DNA of 64,000 nt from Pseudoips prasinana (GCA_951640165.1 OX621242.1:26656001-26720000), one strand, 5' to 3'. Numbered from the stretch's first letter, positions 21,650-33,723 are shown. Notes: generated from the sequence alone by a model not told the origin. Numbers and translations are program-made.

Positions 21650-21996
21650 TAAATATGTATAAGATTCTATAACAAACTTCCCAATGATATTAGAGAATTG
21701 TCTACGAATAAGTTTAAAATAATTACTAAAGCCAAATTGTGTAGCAGGGCATATGACAAAATATCAGATTATTTAAGTGATAAAAGTGCTTGGGATTGAG
21801 TTGTTCTGAGTCAACGCACATGATTGTAATTAATCTTAAGTATATTTTATTTTAAAAAAGGATTCCTACTGAGTTTTCTGGCAGTGTTTCTCAGTAGCTG
21901 CCACGTCATGCACTGCACGGTAGGGTAAAACAATATGACGTTTCCACATAAATGTAAAATATTTACGGAATAAAGAATTTTTGACTTTGACTAAAG
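21650..21996 (+). pseudogene. LINE ORF2 C-terminus and 3' tail
   Basis: The plus strand reads FYNKLPNDIRELSTNKFK through to LSDKSAWD and a stop at 21797-21799. It continues with a 3' region ending TTTTTGACTTTGACT. The same protein tail occurs on the minus strand at 32519-32850. It belongs to a jockey/CR1-like insect LINE whose upstream part is missing. Confidence 0.7.
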
Positions 21997-22396
21997 TTTA
22001 GGGATGGTTGTTACTCTACATAATACTCGTAGTGTAATTAAAGTAACTTAAATAGTGTAACTTTAGAAAGGATTATTGCACTGCACCGGTGCTTTTACGC
22101 GTCAGACAGCATCTCATTTCAACTTGTGCGTATAACACACTAGATGAAACTTACATCAACGCTCTCTTTGAAGTAAATCTAAATTGCAATATGAGTATAT
22201 TATATGAGATGGTGGCCTCTTTACCCAGGTTGACGCTACTCCTGTGTTTGGATCGTTGTGCGTAAATGCCAAATCCTACATTATGGCCTTTCCTTGAGCC
22301 ATCTGTAAACTCTCAGTAAGTCTACGTGAATAAAAACCTTTTTTATTTATTTCTTTATTTAGTACTGGTATCGGCTATACCTTAAGTAACGGAAAA

Positions 22397-22426
22397 AACA
22401 TCACTTATTCAAATTTAAGTGATGTT
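22397..22426. repeat. 11-bp palindrome, 8-base loop
   Basis: AACATCACTTA 22397-22407 and inverted copy 22416-22426. Confidence 0.65.
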
Positions 22427-22965
22427 GTCAGCCCTTTAAGCTTTTCTTTAATGATAAAAGCTTCTTATGAGAAAAAATTAGCTTAATAAAGAGTTGCAGC
22501 TGTGTTAAAATATGTAAAGATCTTAAGTAATTCTTAGGTGAACCTTAAGTATGAGACGAAAGGCAAAGCATTCTTTCGTTCAAAGAGCTTGTTCAGCTGA
22601 ATAGGTAAGTACAAATTATAGTATACATGCAGTTCTAACAACTTCACTTTGTGCTCTTGTGGATGTGAAGTTTTCAGATCACGACGATCAATGGTATTAG
22701 TTAGCCAAGCTGAGTGATGCCGGCGGTATTGTTTACCATCAGTCGGCACCCGTAAGCATGTTTGCTGAAGGTTACAAATAAAAATATATTACCATGCCTT
22801 ATCTGGGATACTAGGAGTGACAATCTGGAAATATATCGACTTCAATATTGAAAAGTCATAATATGCTATGCTATTAGAATAATCCTCCATATTACCTGGA
22901 TGAATGGCCGTCTACCCCAGTGCTTTTCCGAGAAACTTTTTACCGCGCACTACCATGCACTCTGC

Positions 22966-23024
22966 ACTCTGTGGAATCAATTAACTGCGGTGAATACCAC
23001 CGCAGTTAATTGATTCCACAGAGT
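22966..23024. repeat. Perfect 27-bp palindrome, 5-base loop
   Basis: Arms 22966-22992 and 22998-23024 are perfect inverted copies (core GGAATCAATTAACTGCGG). Confidence 0.92.
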
Positions 23025-23284
23025 ATTCCTTTCATAAAGGTCAGCAACGCACCTGCGACCCCCCTGGTGCTGCGAGTTTCCATATGCAGCGGTGATCATT
23101 TACTATCAGGTGACCCGCTTGCTCGTTGGTCTTGCTATTCTATAAAAAGAAACCAGGGGTTGATTTAAACTAGAGCGTTCAACGTGGTGAGGATGACATG
23201 AATTGGACAGTTAAAATGAGATACAATACGGCATATGGGTACATAAAAAAGTCTTTGTGTTTTCTGAGGCAGTGTTGACATTTG

Positions 23285-23538
23285 GTACAGACGCCAGCAC
23301 ATCCAGCCCAATCTGTCAAATTTCTTTAATAGATTTTCAACTTTATGACAAAAGCATAAGGTTCACTTTCAATTAAAAAAATATTTGGTTCCCGCAAGAC
23401 AAGCCTTCGTTCTTAGTGCGGAAATCATTACTGAAAGTAACATTTACTTAAAATTTTGTGACATAAATATTTGAATTGAAAAAAAAAATTGCGGATATTT
23501 GACAGATTGGGGATAGCTTAATGTGCTGGCGTCTGTAC
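23285..23538. mobile_element. 254-bp MITE with perfect 18-bp TIR
   Basis: GTACAGACGCCAGCACAT at 23285-23302 is perfectly inverted at 23521-23538. The interior is shared with 19870-19991, which is a shorter deletion relative. No target duplication could be fixed. Confidence 0.78.
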
Positions 23539-23734
23539 AAAGATTCGTGACAGCTCCTCAAGTAGTCCAGTTGCGCCAATTTCTGCACGTAGAATCTTCA
23601 GTGGAGTTGACTAGCTGTTTAATTTTCCTTTTGATTTCTAGTGAGTCCAGTCAGTCCAGTCCAGATAGATACCATACGTACACTTATAGACATTTCTCAA
23701 GAATGTCTGATACTTTCTAGTACCTAATCATCAT

Positions 23735-24040
23735 CATATTAACCGAAAGACGCCCACTGCTGGACAAAGGCCTCCCTCAAAGGCCTCCCTCTCCACAATT
23801 GCTGGTCTTGCGCTATCCGCATCCAGTCATTTCTAGCTACCCTCACAACGCTGCGTCTTCCGTTTCGTGGTCGCCACTCGAGAACCTTTCTACCCCAGCG
23901 GCCGTCGGCTCTATGAGCTATGTGCCCTGCCTAATGCCACTTCAGTAACAGGGAATACAATTTAGCAGGGGCGTTCCGTACGCAAGAGCTGTGATTCCAG
24001 CAATCTTGCGTATTTCTCTGTATGAATTACGTCGTTCGTA
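23735..24040 (-). repeat. LINE 3' end, minus strand
   Basis: Read on the minus strand it carries GAGTGGCGACCACGAAACGG then GGATGCGGATAGCGCAAGAC and ends in (ATG)n near 23740. The same end occurs at 25855, 30590 and 61376; in the 25855 copy the frame reads PPTRWTDNL, typical of the C-terminus of insect endonuclease/reverse-transcriptase LINEs. Confidence 0.6.
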
Positions 24041-24429
24041 GGAGTTTTTTAACAATGGTAACATTTTCTTGGAACCTAAGTCTCGGGTAAAACGTAACAC
24101 CAAAATCTTTCATTGTGGATGCCCTAACAATGCCTTGACTGTGGTTACCTATCATAAGTTCGAAAAATATTTGACATAATTTCATGTCACCTAAAACTTT
24201 TCAACTTTTATCATTACGTTTTATTTTATTTCGCCGAAGTCACGTCTTGCATTGTATCAGTTGACCTATTTATCAATTCGTTGTTTTTCGTTACTCCGAC
24301 GTTGCATTTGGTTGAAAAACTTTTCACCGATGTTACATTTAGCCGAAATAACATTTGTTCGAAATGTAATATTTCCGAACATTCATTATACTACAGTTTT
24401 CATTACCATACATTATATTAAGCATGTAT

Positions 24430-24590
24430 TCAGCGGCATTCAGCACTCGGCAGGCATGGAGCGTGCAAGCAGGCATGCAACATGCAGCATGAAGCAGGCA
24501 TGCAGCAGGAATGCAGCATGAAGCAGGCATGCAGCAGGAATGCAGCATGCAAGCAGGCATGCAGCGGGCATGCAAACATGTAGCAAGCAT
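24430..24590. repeat. GCATGCAGCAGG minisatellite
   Basis: About 160 bp of imperfect repeats of roughly 29-30 bp (GCAGCATGAAGCAGGCAT, GCAGCAGGAAT). Frames open on both strands are a by-product of the repeat. Confidence 0.7.
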
Positions 24591-24750
24591 TGTTTCTGTG
24601 GGCGGACCCACGCGAACTTATCGTCGCAGATGATTTTAACGCTCACCACCGCAGCTTCGGCCCGCGGCGGCGGGCCTTCAAACCACCTGCTCGTCAGCAC
24701 GCGGGCCGCCCTAACCCTCCGCGCCTACGTGGACTTAAATTACACTCTAG
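24590..24750 (+). pseudogene. LINE endonuclease fragment
   Basis: The plus strand reads IVADDFNAHHRSFG, the 'GDFNAHH' motif of the APE-type endonuclease of jockey-like LINEs, then a GC-rich out-of-frame stretch. The fragment is about 50 codons. Confidence 0.6.
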
Positions 24751-25351
24751 GACTGTGTGAAATCGGTTTTATAGCGATTCGTTTCTCACACTAAATTTTA
24801 TAGCACAACATATTGACTTTTCATGACGCTATTTTAATTTATTATTGAAAATTCTACCAAGTAACCGTCTATATATTTGTGGGCAATATTTAGTAAAATG
24901 TTGTTTTGGTGTGGTGAAAATGTAGCAAATAAATCATTTAGCAAATGAAAAAAATTTAAAAGAGCCTTCGGCCAATAGCAAAAAGTTATTTTATAAATCT
25001 GCGAGAAATTGTTCGGTAAAATAATACCTATGACACATAATACTTCGGTGATCTTGAAATATGTCAAATAATGCTAATAATATAGCAAAAAATACGTCGG
25101 TAAAATGAAATTCGAACAAAAAAACTATCGGAAAAGTGATCGGTTCGCCTTGACTGTTTATATAATATATACTTTATTATAGATAGGTTGAGCAAGTTGT
25201 AAGTAAGAGCAAGCATTATTTATATTATAGATAGGTTAAGCAAGTGAGACGTTGCCCAAAGCTGATTACATAATATTTGTATGTTATAAATTACCAACCA
25301 CCAACCCATTGCAAATATACTTCGGTCGATAGCTAACAATTGTACTTGTAC

Positions 25352-25835
25352 TGCTAAGCCAGGGGTCATGGGTACGATGTCTACCCAGGACAAATCTTTG
25401 TGTGATGAGCACGATGAGTTCTTGTGTCTGGTTGTAATTTATCTATAATATGTAGCTCATAGCCAGATGCTTCCACCGATCCGTAAGTGATTAACGAGGT
25501 TAAGCAACTAGGCTCACGGTCAGCCCATTGATGGGTGACCGCCAAAGTGGTTTCATTTCGGAGTGTCTTCATGCTTCGGAGGGCACCTTAAGGGGTCCTG
25601 GTTGTAACCAATAGAGAACAGTCGTTAAGCCATGTAAGGGGCTTGTACAACTCTGACCCTAGGGTAACCACTACCCATACGATAAGTAAGTAATATGTAG
25701 GTAATAGGTATGTGTTTAGAAATATATAAGTATGTTTATCAGTTGTCTGGTTTCCACAGGATATGCCTAGTTTGGAGTCAGATGGCTGTGTTAGTTGTCC
25801 CAAGATATGGATTATTAATATTTACAGCGGCGCCG
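25352..25835 (+). repeat. tRNA-headed SINE interrupted by a 5S-like SINE
   Basis: Left part 25352-25455 (TTTGTGTGATGAGCACGATG) and right part 25701-25835 (TATCAGTTGTCTGGTTTCC, GAGTCAGATGGCTGTG) belong to one SINE. They are separated by 25456-25690, which is flanked by the 10-bp duplication TAATATGTAG. Confidence 0.75.
25456..25690 (+). repeat. 5S rRNA-derived SINE
   Basis: Flanked by TAATATGTAG (25446-25455 and 25691-25700). Its first part carries GAGGTTAAGCAAC and GGTCAGCCC then TGATGGGTGACCGCC (25529-25543). These match the 3' half of 5S rRNA, including the C-box of the internal promoter. The rest is family-specific. Related copies lie at 10037-10270 and 41691-41934. It reads as a SINE3-class element; the 5S match is from memory, not alignment. 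Confidence 0.72.
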
Positions 25836-25849
25836 CAATACTGTATTGC

Positions 25850-26018
25850 AGAAAGATTCTCGCGTGGCGACCACGAAAGACGCAACGTGGGCAGTCCCCC
25901 TACAAGGTGGACCGACAATCTTGCAAGGGTCTCGGGAAATCGCTGGATGCGGGCAGCACAGGCTCGGCTATTGTGTCCAGCAGTGGATGTCTTCCGGCTG
26001 ATATGATGATGTTGATGA
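25850..26018 (+). pseudogene. LINE C-terminal fragment and 3' end
   Basis: The plus strand reads PPTRWTDNLARVSGNRWMRA, a common C-terminus of insect LINE polyproteins, then GTCCAGCAGTGGATGTCTTC and (ATG)n. Confidence 0.62.
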
Positions 26019-26485
26019 TGACTGTATTTCTTACACTTATCTTCACCGTATGTCTGTGCTCAACTTCCTGTAACGAATAAAAACAAATCGCTCACCACAT
26101 ACTTTGAGAGTGTGATTTCTGGCAAAATCAGCTTGATCTTATGTTAAATAGCTTGCAACCAATATCTGGAGTAGTTTATTATACGGATCTTGTAGCAACA
26201 AGTTGCAATTCTCTCGTTTTATGAGGCTACAGCCTCTTTATATCATTCTGTCTCCCGCTTTGCCCTAGAGGGAAGTGGAACTATTCATTTCTAACTCCTT
26301 CTTTTTTCTTTCTGATTAAATTAGTTGCGGTATCCAAGACAGTTAAAGCATTTCCCCGGGACATGGCTGAGCCTCACCGCTCAGTGTCATTTCATTGTGT
26401 GCCACTGTTGATCCTGGCTTACAGGAGTTGCAGTGGTGGGTAAGCGGGAGGGACTAGTCACGAACATGAAACAAAAAATGTATTT

Positions 26486-26700
26486 CTTACATGGTGAGAG
26501 ACAGAACGATGAGAAGGACATTGAAACGGTATAAGACTTTTACTGCTTCACCACACTGTAGAAGCAAACGGGGCTTAAGCAGTCTAGCAAAATAAACTAA
26601 ATAACCCGCTGTAGAAGACACCGTTTTTGAAGTTTGAAACCCAACGACCTCTGTGCTGGTGAGAAGGCTCCTTTCAGAAATCCATCCTAGAATCACAACT
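26486..26700 (-). repeat. Fragment like the jockey LINE 3' region
   Basis: TTTTACTGCTTCACC and a following CAAAATAAACTA resemble the 3' UTR of the jockey-like LINEs at 45273-45500. No confident coding content. Confidence 0.4.
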
Positions 26701-26994
26701 ATTGCTTATCTCGCTAATATGTTCTGTTACCAACTATTACTCAGGGGGTAATAATAGATCTTTGCTGATGTGACTTTATTGTGGTTGGTAAGCATATTGC
26801 AACAATAGAAAGCTTATCTAAAAGTTATAACATGTACACACTGCTTGACAAAAGTTGTAACATGTATGGGAACGTCTTTTTCATCCGGCCATGCACCGAA
26901 GATCAAGAAGATTTTTATGCCACGCAGAATTCTCATTAGAGGCTGGAAGTCCAGACATTGGCTATATAACTCTCCATACTTGTAGAAAACATAA

Positions 26995-27040
26995 AGTCGC
27001 GATAACTTAATGGCTAGCCCGCCATTAAGTTATCGCGACT
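26995..27040. repeat. Perfect 20-bp palindrome, 6-base loop
   Basis: AGTCGCGATAACTTAATGGC 26995-27014 and its inverted copy 27021-27040. Confidence 0.9.
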
Positions 27041-27339
27041 GCTAATATAAATCCCAAGTTCTGCACCTATTTCTTAATAAAGTCCCGTAAAACCCTTATC
27101 AACGTAAGAACCTAAAGATAGCGAAGGTCTATACTACCCTCGGGTGTTTTATAATAATAGCTCGATAAATCATACGAAACACCTATCGACAGCTTGCTAT
27201 CATATGTGAAGTAAATATTTAAAAAGATATTAGTATGATAATATTAAGGTTCTTTGTGTGTTGCTCCTTTTTGGCGGTTCTATTTTATCTAATTAGGTAC
27301 AACGTACCAATGCGTTCAAATAGTTGATAAAATTCTTAA

Positions 27340-27560
27340 TTAGATCATGATAGACATAAAAACCTCTGTTGCCCCCATCTATCTTCGTGAACACTTTAAG
27401 TATCTGGTGCCTAGTGGCAAACCTTGTCGCACAGCTATTTCTCTTCTTCTTAGGACTCCTCATACTTTCAACCGCTATGATGGCCTGTTTACTGGACGCG
27501 CAGTGCAGTTGGAATTCTTTACCACATTTCATACGTGATAGCTCGTCTAGTAGCAGAACT
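27340..27560 (+). pseudogene. LINE C-terminal fragment, frameshifted
   Basis: Plus-strand frames give RTPHTFNRYDGLFTGRAVQ then, after a frame change, CSWNSLPHFIRD, the 'LWNSLP' end of jockey-like reverse-transcriptase proteins. Confidence 0.5.
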
Positions 27561-28009
27561 AAAAACACCTCTTATATCTTTAATTTATGTATACAACATG
27601 TAACGTAATTAACGCACACCCTCAGACACCCCAATTAGAATATTATGTTGTAATCATAATACAGACACTGCATTTTTAATTTAACATGTATATGCATTGT
27701 TATTTACTAAATTAGTTTCTTGGAATAAAGTTTATTTTGTATTGCATGATGGAATTTGTATGAATACAAATAAAGCTACAATTTTAAAAGTCTTATTATG
27801 TAACTTACGGTCCATTTCAATTTATTATAACTGTATAGGGTTAAATATGACAATAATTTGCGTAGTTTTAATTATTTTGGAAAAAAAATACCTATATTAA
27901 AAATGATATAAAACGATTCTGTAAACGATTCTGAAGAAACTATTTTCAGGATGTGTGTTAATTAAGTTACATGTTGTATAATAGATGTGTAGGTTTTATG
28001 TAGTTTATT

Positions 28010-28011
28010 CT

Positions 28012-28038
<27 letters not shown>
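28010..28038. repeat. (TA)n microsatellite
   Basis: About 14 TA units next to the LINE remnant at 28043-29010. Confidence 0.9.
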
Positions 28039-28042
<4 letters not shown>

Positions 28043-29010
28043 TTAAAGATTCAAAAACCTGTCAAAAATGGACAATAGAGATATGGACCTGTAATTTAAT
28101 ACTTTCTTACTGTCGCCAGATATAAGTATCGGAAAAACTTTTGCATTTTTCCAAAGATCGAGAAAAATGCCACAGGACAAAGACTTTTTATAAATTAGTC
28201 CTAAGGGCACCGCAAGAGACGAAGCACACACGGAAATAAAGATGGGCGGGATTCCGTCCGAACCGGGGCCTTTATGGTGGTCTAAAGATTTTAGCGTATT
28301 GGCCAGTTTCTTACGTTCTTTAATTGGTATAGTCAAAGATATGCTATGGTTATTCATGACTTTGAGATAGTTTGACTCAGAGCTATATTGCCTTCAAGTC
28401 CAGTATCGCTGAACACTGACCAGAAGTGCGTGGCAAACATTTCGCTAACTTTATCTAACTTTATGGCCCTCTGATGTAGTCGTGCATTCGTAATGTCATC
28501 GCAGCAGTAAACGAACTAGATCAGATCCACTTTTTTCTGTTTCATATTGGACCAAAAGGGTTTAGCGTTTTTTGAGAGATTGTCTTCTAGCTTTCAGTGA
28601 TAGTCATTGTAACTTACCGAAAGCGGTACATCGGATTTTCATAGAGTTTATAGCGATTACTGACCTTTTCCTTTTCGTGGAGCGTTTTTATTGGCTTGTA
28701 TCAAACCACAGGGGGTACTGTGCATGCTCACAGGAACGTAAATAGAATGAGACCATTTAGTGTCTTATAAAAGATGTTTAACATATCATTAACATCGCTT
28801 CTTGAAATAATAAGTTCCAGTTAATTTTATCTATTAGACATGGAATTTTGTGATAGTTTGCTTTGTAGAAGTTGGGCCTTGTGCTACTGTAATTATAGGG
28901 AAGTTTACTATTAGCCCTCATTTGCTTAATGACCAAGTTTAGTGGAGGGTGTAATTTGTCTATAGTGCTAAGAGGATTCACAACAGCACTAATGTTACAT
29001 AGGGGCATGT
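28043..29010 (-). pseudogene. LINE endonuclease-RT remnant
   Basis: On the minus strand, 29008-28778 reads a linker (DKLHPPLNLVIKQMRAN) and 28357-28043 reads HHKGPGSDGIPPIF, then VFPILISGDSKKVLNYRSIS. These are RT fingers motifs of a jockey/CR1-like LINE. Stops and shifts lie between them, and the RT palm with the catalytic Asp pair is missing. Confidence 0.7.
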
Positions 29011-29894
29011 TTGATAATATTAAACCTAATAATAACTTTAAACAACTTCCAATCGAAGATTATTGATTAAGTAGGATAGTATAGTTAAATATTCATAGAA
29101 CTTTATGGTAGCCTAAGTATATCTACTACTCGTATGAACTAAAAATTAACACACATATTATATTTCCGTCTTTTTAAAACTTATATAAATATATATTTAC
29201 TCAGGTACGTTCATAGTCTTATTGAAATCATTGGTATTAAGAATCTAATTATGTCATCTATTTTATAATGAATTTCGTGTTCATTTGTAGATTAGATAAA
29301 TCTACGTACAACTACTGTTTTAGCTTGAAAGGTTACATACCAGCGGTAAGTATATTTGTACCACTCTAAACTGGAATTCTCGAACACATTTGTAGAACAT
29401 TGCACTGTATATTTTTGACTTTTCTCTCCTTTCTTATTGTACTGCTGATACAACTACAACAATGATCAAGCTTTAACTGAAAACATTTTTCATTTTAACG
29501 TTAACTAAAACGCAAGTATGAGTAGGTACTTAAAAACCCATTCCGTCAAGTTTTCCAATCTCCGTTACAATGCTGCTTAGTTCAACGTGATCTGTAATAG
29601 TTATATCAGGCATTGGCTGTAGCTAATGTAAACAGCTATAAAAATACGGACCATAAAGCTCTAAGCTCCACAAGCTCCACCTACGCAGAATTACGAGACG
29701 TTAAGATTATGGAATATGTTAAGATTATTATAAGCACTTGTTAAGATTTCGAACGGACTTTCAAAATGTTGTACAGTGTCTTCCACTTAGCACTACGTTA
29801 TATTCGACAGTACTTTTTATACGTACAGTATCAGACATTCGTGAAAAGTTGATAATACGATTGATTATCAGATGTACGCCACCAACATTAAAAA

Positions 29895-30060
29895 GACTGA
29901 AGCAGCGGCTAAGACAGTTGCCTCGCCACTTCGTGTCGTCGGTTCGAGCCCCGCACCTGGCAACTATTTGTGTGACCCGTAAATAATTCTTAGGAGTCTG
30001 GATGTGATTTGTGTCCGTCTATTATATGCATGAAAAGTAACCTGCGACACTGGGATTTGA
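29895..30060 (+). repeat. tRNA-headed SINE, another family
   Basis: Head GCAGCGGCTAAGACAG and B-box GTCGGTTCGAGCCCCGC (29938-29954), followed by ATTTGTGTGACCCG. The head differs from the other SINEs here. Confidence 0.5.
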
Positions 30061-30139
30061 TTGTGCGGGCGTTGGCTTTCTTTTTTTTATATATTACAGA
30101 ATTTGGACTAATCTGTCGTTATTGTTCAGTTTGCAGAAA

Positions 30140-30230
30140 CCGCTGGATCCTGGGTAGCGCAAGACCGGCCATTGTGGAGATCTTTGGCTTGGGAGGTCTT
30201 TGTCCAGCAATGGACGTCTTTTAGCTACAT
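30140..30230 (+). repeat. LINE 3' end fragment
   Basis: CGCTGGATCCTGGGTAGCGC and GTCCAGCAATGGACGTC, as in 25850 and 30590. Confidence 0.5.
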
Positions 30231-30504
30231 GCTTATGTATCCCCTGTACTTTTCACGAGCATTAAAATAAAAAACAAATTTCATGACATAGAAATTTATT
30301 TAAATAGAAACGCTGGAAGCCCAATACAAAAACAACTTTTATTTGAAGATTTTGTATCCAGGCTTTTGCATCGTTTTCGTACTGATATGAAATTTTGTAA
30401 CGCTCCAAAGTAAGTATAAACCACTTAATAACATCCTGTTCTTTTTCTCTTTTTATAACTACCTGCTACTGTTTTTCAAATTAGCTTACTGCCTGCCGAA
30501 CCAG

Positions 30505-30805
30505 AAATGTTGAAATCCGCAGGCGAACCAAAGTCACCGACATAGCTCGAAGAATTGCAAAACTGAAGTGGCACTGGGCGGGGTACATAGATCGTAGAAC
30601 CGACTGCCATTGGGGCAGAAAGGTTCTCGAGGCGACCACAAACCGGAAGATGCAGCGTGGGCAGGCCCCCTACGAGATGGACCGATGATCTTGTGCGGGT
30701 CGATGGAAACTGCTGGATGCGAATAGACCGGCAATTGTGGAGATCTTTGGGGGAGGCCTTTGTCCAGCAGTGGACGTCTATCGGCTGATATGATGATGAT
30801 GATTA
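30505..30805 (+). repeat. LINE 3' end
   Basis: GGTTCTCGAGGCGACCACAA, GCAGGCCCCCTACGAGATGG and GTCCAGCAGTGGACGTC then (ATG)n. A near complete copy of the dispersed LINE end. Confidence 0.62.
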
Positions 30806-30964
30806 CAGCCTGCCTTAGTAAGCGGTTACCGTTTGTACCACCGTTGGTACCGTGGTTGTTTTTATGACAGATGCAACACACAAGGGACCTATCATGCGTT
30901 ACTGAGCTTCTCCCCGATGAGCTTGGGCCACCTTCCCTAATTTTAGGACTGTAGCCAGGAAAAT

Positions 30965-31020
30965 ATAATATACAATATTATGTTAGTGACACACCATTAA
31001 CATAATATTATATATAATAT
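30965..31020. repeat. AT-rich palindrome
   Basis: AATATTATGTTA and its inverted copy are perfect over 12 bp; flanking AT sequence extends the match to about 21 bp with mismatches. The loop is about 12 bases. Confidence 0.6.
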
Positions 31021-31166
31021 TTGTAGTGAATTATTTAAGGAGAAGGTGCCTTCTTTCAGTTGTTCATAAAGCGGATAGACGTCAAAACTACACGTTAAAT
31101 TTTTCTGAAATGTTTAGCGCTATTCAGAGATCACTACAATAGAAGCCTGAAGCCACAGTAGGATTC

Positions 31167-31212
31167 GACCTTCGAAAAAATTAAGTCAGATAAACTACAT
31201 TTTTCGAAGGTC
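31167..31212. repeat. 13-bp palindrome, 20-base loop
   Basis: GACCTTCGAAAAA 31167-31179 and inverted 31200-31212. Confidence 0.7.
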
Positions 31213-31606
31213 TTATTTAAAGGAAGGTCTTTATATTCTTTACGTTTACTTTTGTAATTCTGTTTTAGATTTAAAAAGACTATCCAATAATCTTTTTTCT
31301 TTTTCCAATATCCTTTTCATATAGTTCAAGTCCATTGAGCCAGTATAAATAGTATCCATACTTCATTGGCTTGGGCAATCAATGTAGTAGGGTTAGCAAA
31401 GAAGCACTTCATAGGGGTTTAACTATTTGAGACTATAATTTGACTAAAGACGGAGGTCTAGCTGTAGCAAGTTCAATGTGGAAATGCAAGAAATTTGCTT
31501 GTGAATACAAATGTACGAAATCATTTAGAATTAACATTTAAGTAATTAATTACAAAATTTTCTTTTTATTTGATTATTATTTTATACATACCACATTATT
31601 ATGATA

Positions 31607-31645
31607 AACATTTTGAAAGAATAAAATGTATTCTTTCAAAATGTT
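31607..31645. repeat. Perfect 17-bp palindrome, 5-base loop
   Basis: AACATTTTGAAAGAATA 31607-31623 and inverted 31629-31645. Confidence 0.88.
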
Positions 31646-31804
31646 AGTACCAAACTAACTCTTAACGTTTTCCGGTGGCATTTCTTGTTTGGGCGTGTGA
31701 TCACTAATGCTACAGGACTGACAGGCGTCTTCAATGAAGAATATAGGAAAATGTCAGATGTGAATTTATTTTACATGTACTTAATTATGTAGCCATTTGG
31801 TTAC

Positions 31805-32010
31805 AGGCCTAGAAAATATAAAATAAATAAATAAATAAAAAATAAAAAAGGTTTTTATTCACGTAGACTTTAAAAAAGCGCTTGTAAATAGTCAGAACAT
31901 GTTTGTGGTAATATAGTTGTATACATTAGATATTATTTCTAGTAACATAGATATTTAGGTACATCTTGTATGAAAACATTTATAAAATTTATTTTATTAC
32001 AGAAATGATA
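31805..32010 (-). repeat. Dispersed repeat with TTTTTATTCACGTAGACTT
   Basis: The motif and the following GCGCTTGTAAATAGTCA recur near 22320 (inverted) and 62515. Probably the 3' end of a retroelement, starting with an (AAAT)n tract. Confidence 0.45.
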
Positions 32011-32518
32011 TTTAGCTAGCTCGTATCCAGTTATTGTTAAGAGATTATGTTTAATTATCTAGTGTAAGTGTAATATTTTTACTACATATTGTCAATGGTT
32101 CTGTCTATATTAAAGGTATTATTATTATGACGGACCTTGTGTTAATAACGACGGTCGCGCTTTAATGCTACCACCGGATCCAATGCGCCCCAACTGAGAA
32201 GACCCAGCGAAACAAACTCAGTGGGTTCATCTACTACCGGTTTCAACACGATCCAGTTGAGACGGTCCGGCGAAACATACTCAAGCGGGCATGAACACGG
32301 GATTTGGTCCAATTAGAGTAATTATTTAGTAGGCAAACACAATATATGCTCGATCGGTTGTCTGAATGCTTATTATTTTAGATTATATTTAGGTATACAA
32401 AAGAAAAACTTCGAAACAATAACATTATTCATTTTGAGACAGAGTCAATAATTTTAAATTAAGTATATGATAGCAATCATTTACAGATAGTTCACGTAAC
32501 ACAGCAGATCAGTCATGT

Positions 32519-33004
32519 CTATATGGCTACAAGATCTCCAGCGAGCAATGTGCAGGTAGGAAGTGAGAGCCAGACGTCTTTGTCATCGATGTACTCTTTA
32601 GTGGTGTAATAACCCCTAGCCATAAGTACACGTTTAATATGTGTTTTAAAACTTGTGTCAGGCAGATCAGTAATTTGAGTAGGAAGCTTGTTATAAAACC
32701 TAATACAATTTCCTAAAAATGATTTATTAGTTTTGCTTACTCTAAAGCCTGGCATGGCTAGTTTGTTTTTATTCCTAGTATTTATATTATGCAGTTCACT
32801 TTTCTTTTTATAATTATGAATATTTTTTCTAACAAACATTATATTCGGATATATATATATAACTGGACCATCCCATATCATCCCGTGAGTGTTGTAAAAG
32901 GCGGCTAAGGGATACACCAGGTGGTCGGGCAGTAGCATCACTTGTGTACTAGCTACTACGGTCACCAACACGCAAGCCAAGTGCGTTGACAAAGGCAACC
33001 CCAT
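32519..33004 (-). pseudogene. LINE ORF2 C-terminal remnant
   Basis: An open minus-strand frame of 161 codons. Residues about 70-150 read INTRNKNKLAMPGFRVSK, FLGNCIRFYNKLPTQITDLP and ARGYYTTKEYIDDKDVW, the C-terminus of an insect jockey/CR1-like LINE, as at 21650. The first 55 codons (THLACVLVTVVAST) are another repeat joined in frame by chance. Confidence 0.68.
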
Positions 33005-33723
33005 ACAAATGACAATTAATGTGTTTCATATACTCGCCATGGTAGGTCGCACCTAATTACCGACCTGTTTATTTTCTACAACCCGCTAGTATTTTTTGTA
33101 TCTGGATACAAAAGAGTTATCCGTTAGCTTTTGACTGCTTCGCATTGATTTTTGTGCCCGCTCAGTGAATGCGCTTTAGTGAATTTATAAGGCTATACTG
33201 TTCCAGCTCATAGCTGTAGAACTAAGTAAGACTTGTGGAACCGGGGATAATTGTGATAGACTCAGAAGGAAAAGCCTTCATTACCGTTGGAGCCGCGTGC
33301 TATGTTCCAGACATAGCTGGGCACCGTTAATCAAATAGTTAACTTCGTTAATCAATAATCCGCTACAAAAAAAGTTAGCTTTGTTAAACGTTAAAGCGTT
33401 ACATTTCGGAAGAATTAACGCAAGTTAACGTTAAACGTTAATCCAATAATATGTGTAAGAGTGCATTTTTATATCTTTGCATTAGTGAACTTATAAAACC
33501 TGTTGGTTTAGGTTCTGGAAGTTAACAGGATAGAAACAAAACAAAATAGGTACTTCTATATGTAATCAAAATGTGTAATTTAATCGTCGGGTATAAGGTG
33601 CATACTCCCCTTCATGAGCAAAAGTCTCCACCAACAACAGAAGGGAATATATGGAAAAGTTAAGCACCCAGTCATCTGAATCGATGCTGCCAGAAAGACT
33701 CGAAGCAGATGCTTTGCCAAAGC

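Larger units (their letters stand above)
24150..25140. repeat. Degraded element with TTCGGTAAAATG-like motifs
   Basis: Both flanks of this kilobase are built from short TCGG/CCGA motifs spaced by AT-rich DNA, with the flanks roughly inverted relative to each other. It may be an old long-TIR element, interrupted by the minisatellite and LINE fragment at 24430-24750. No superfamily assigned. Confidence 0.3.
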
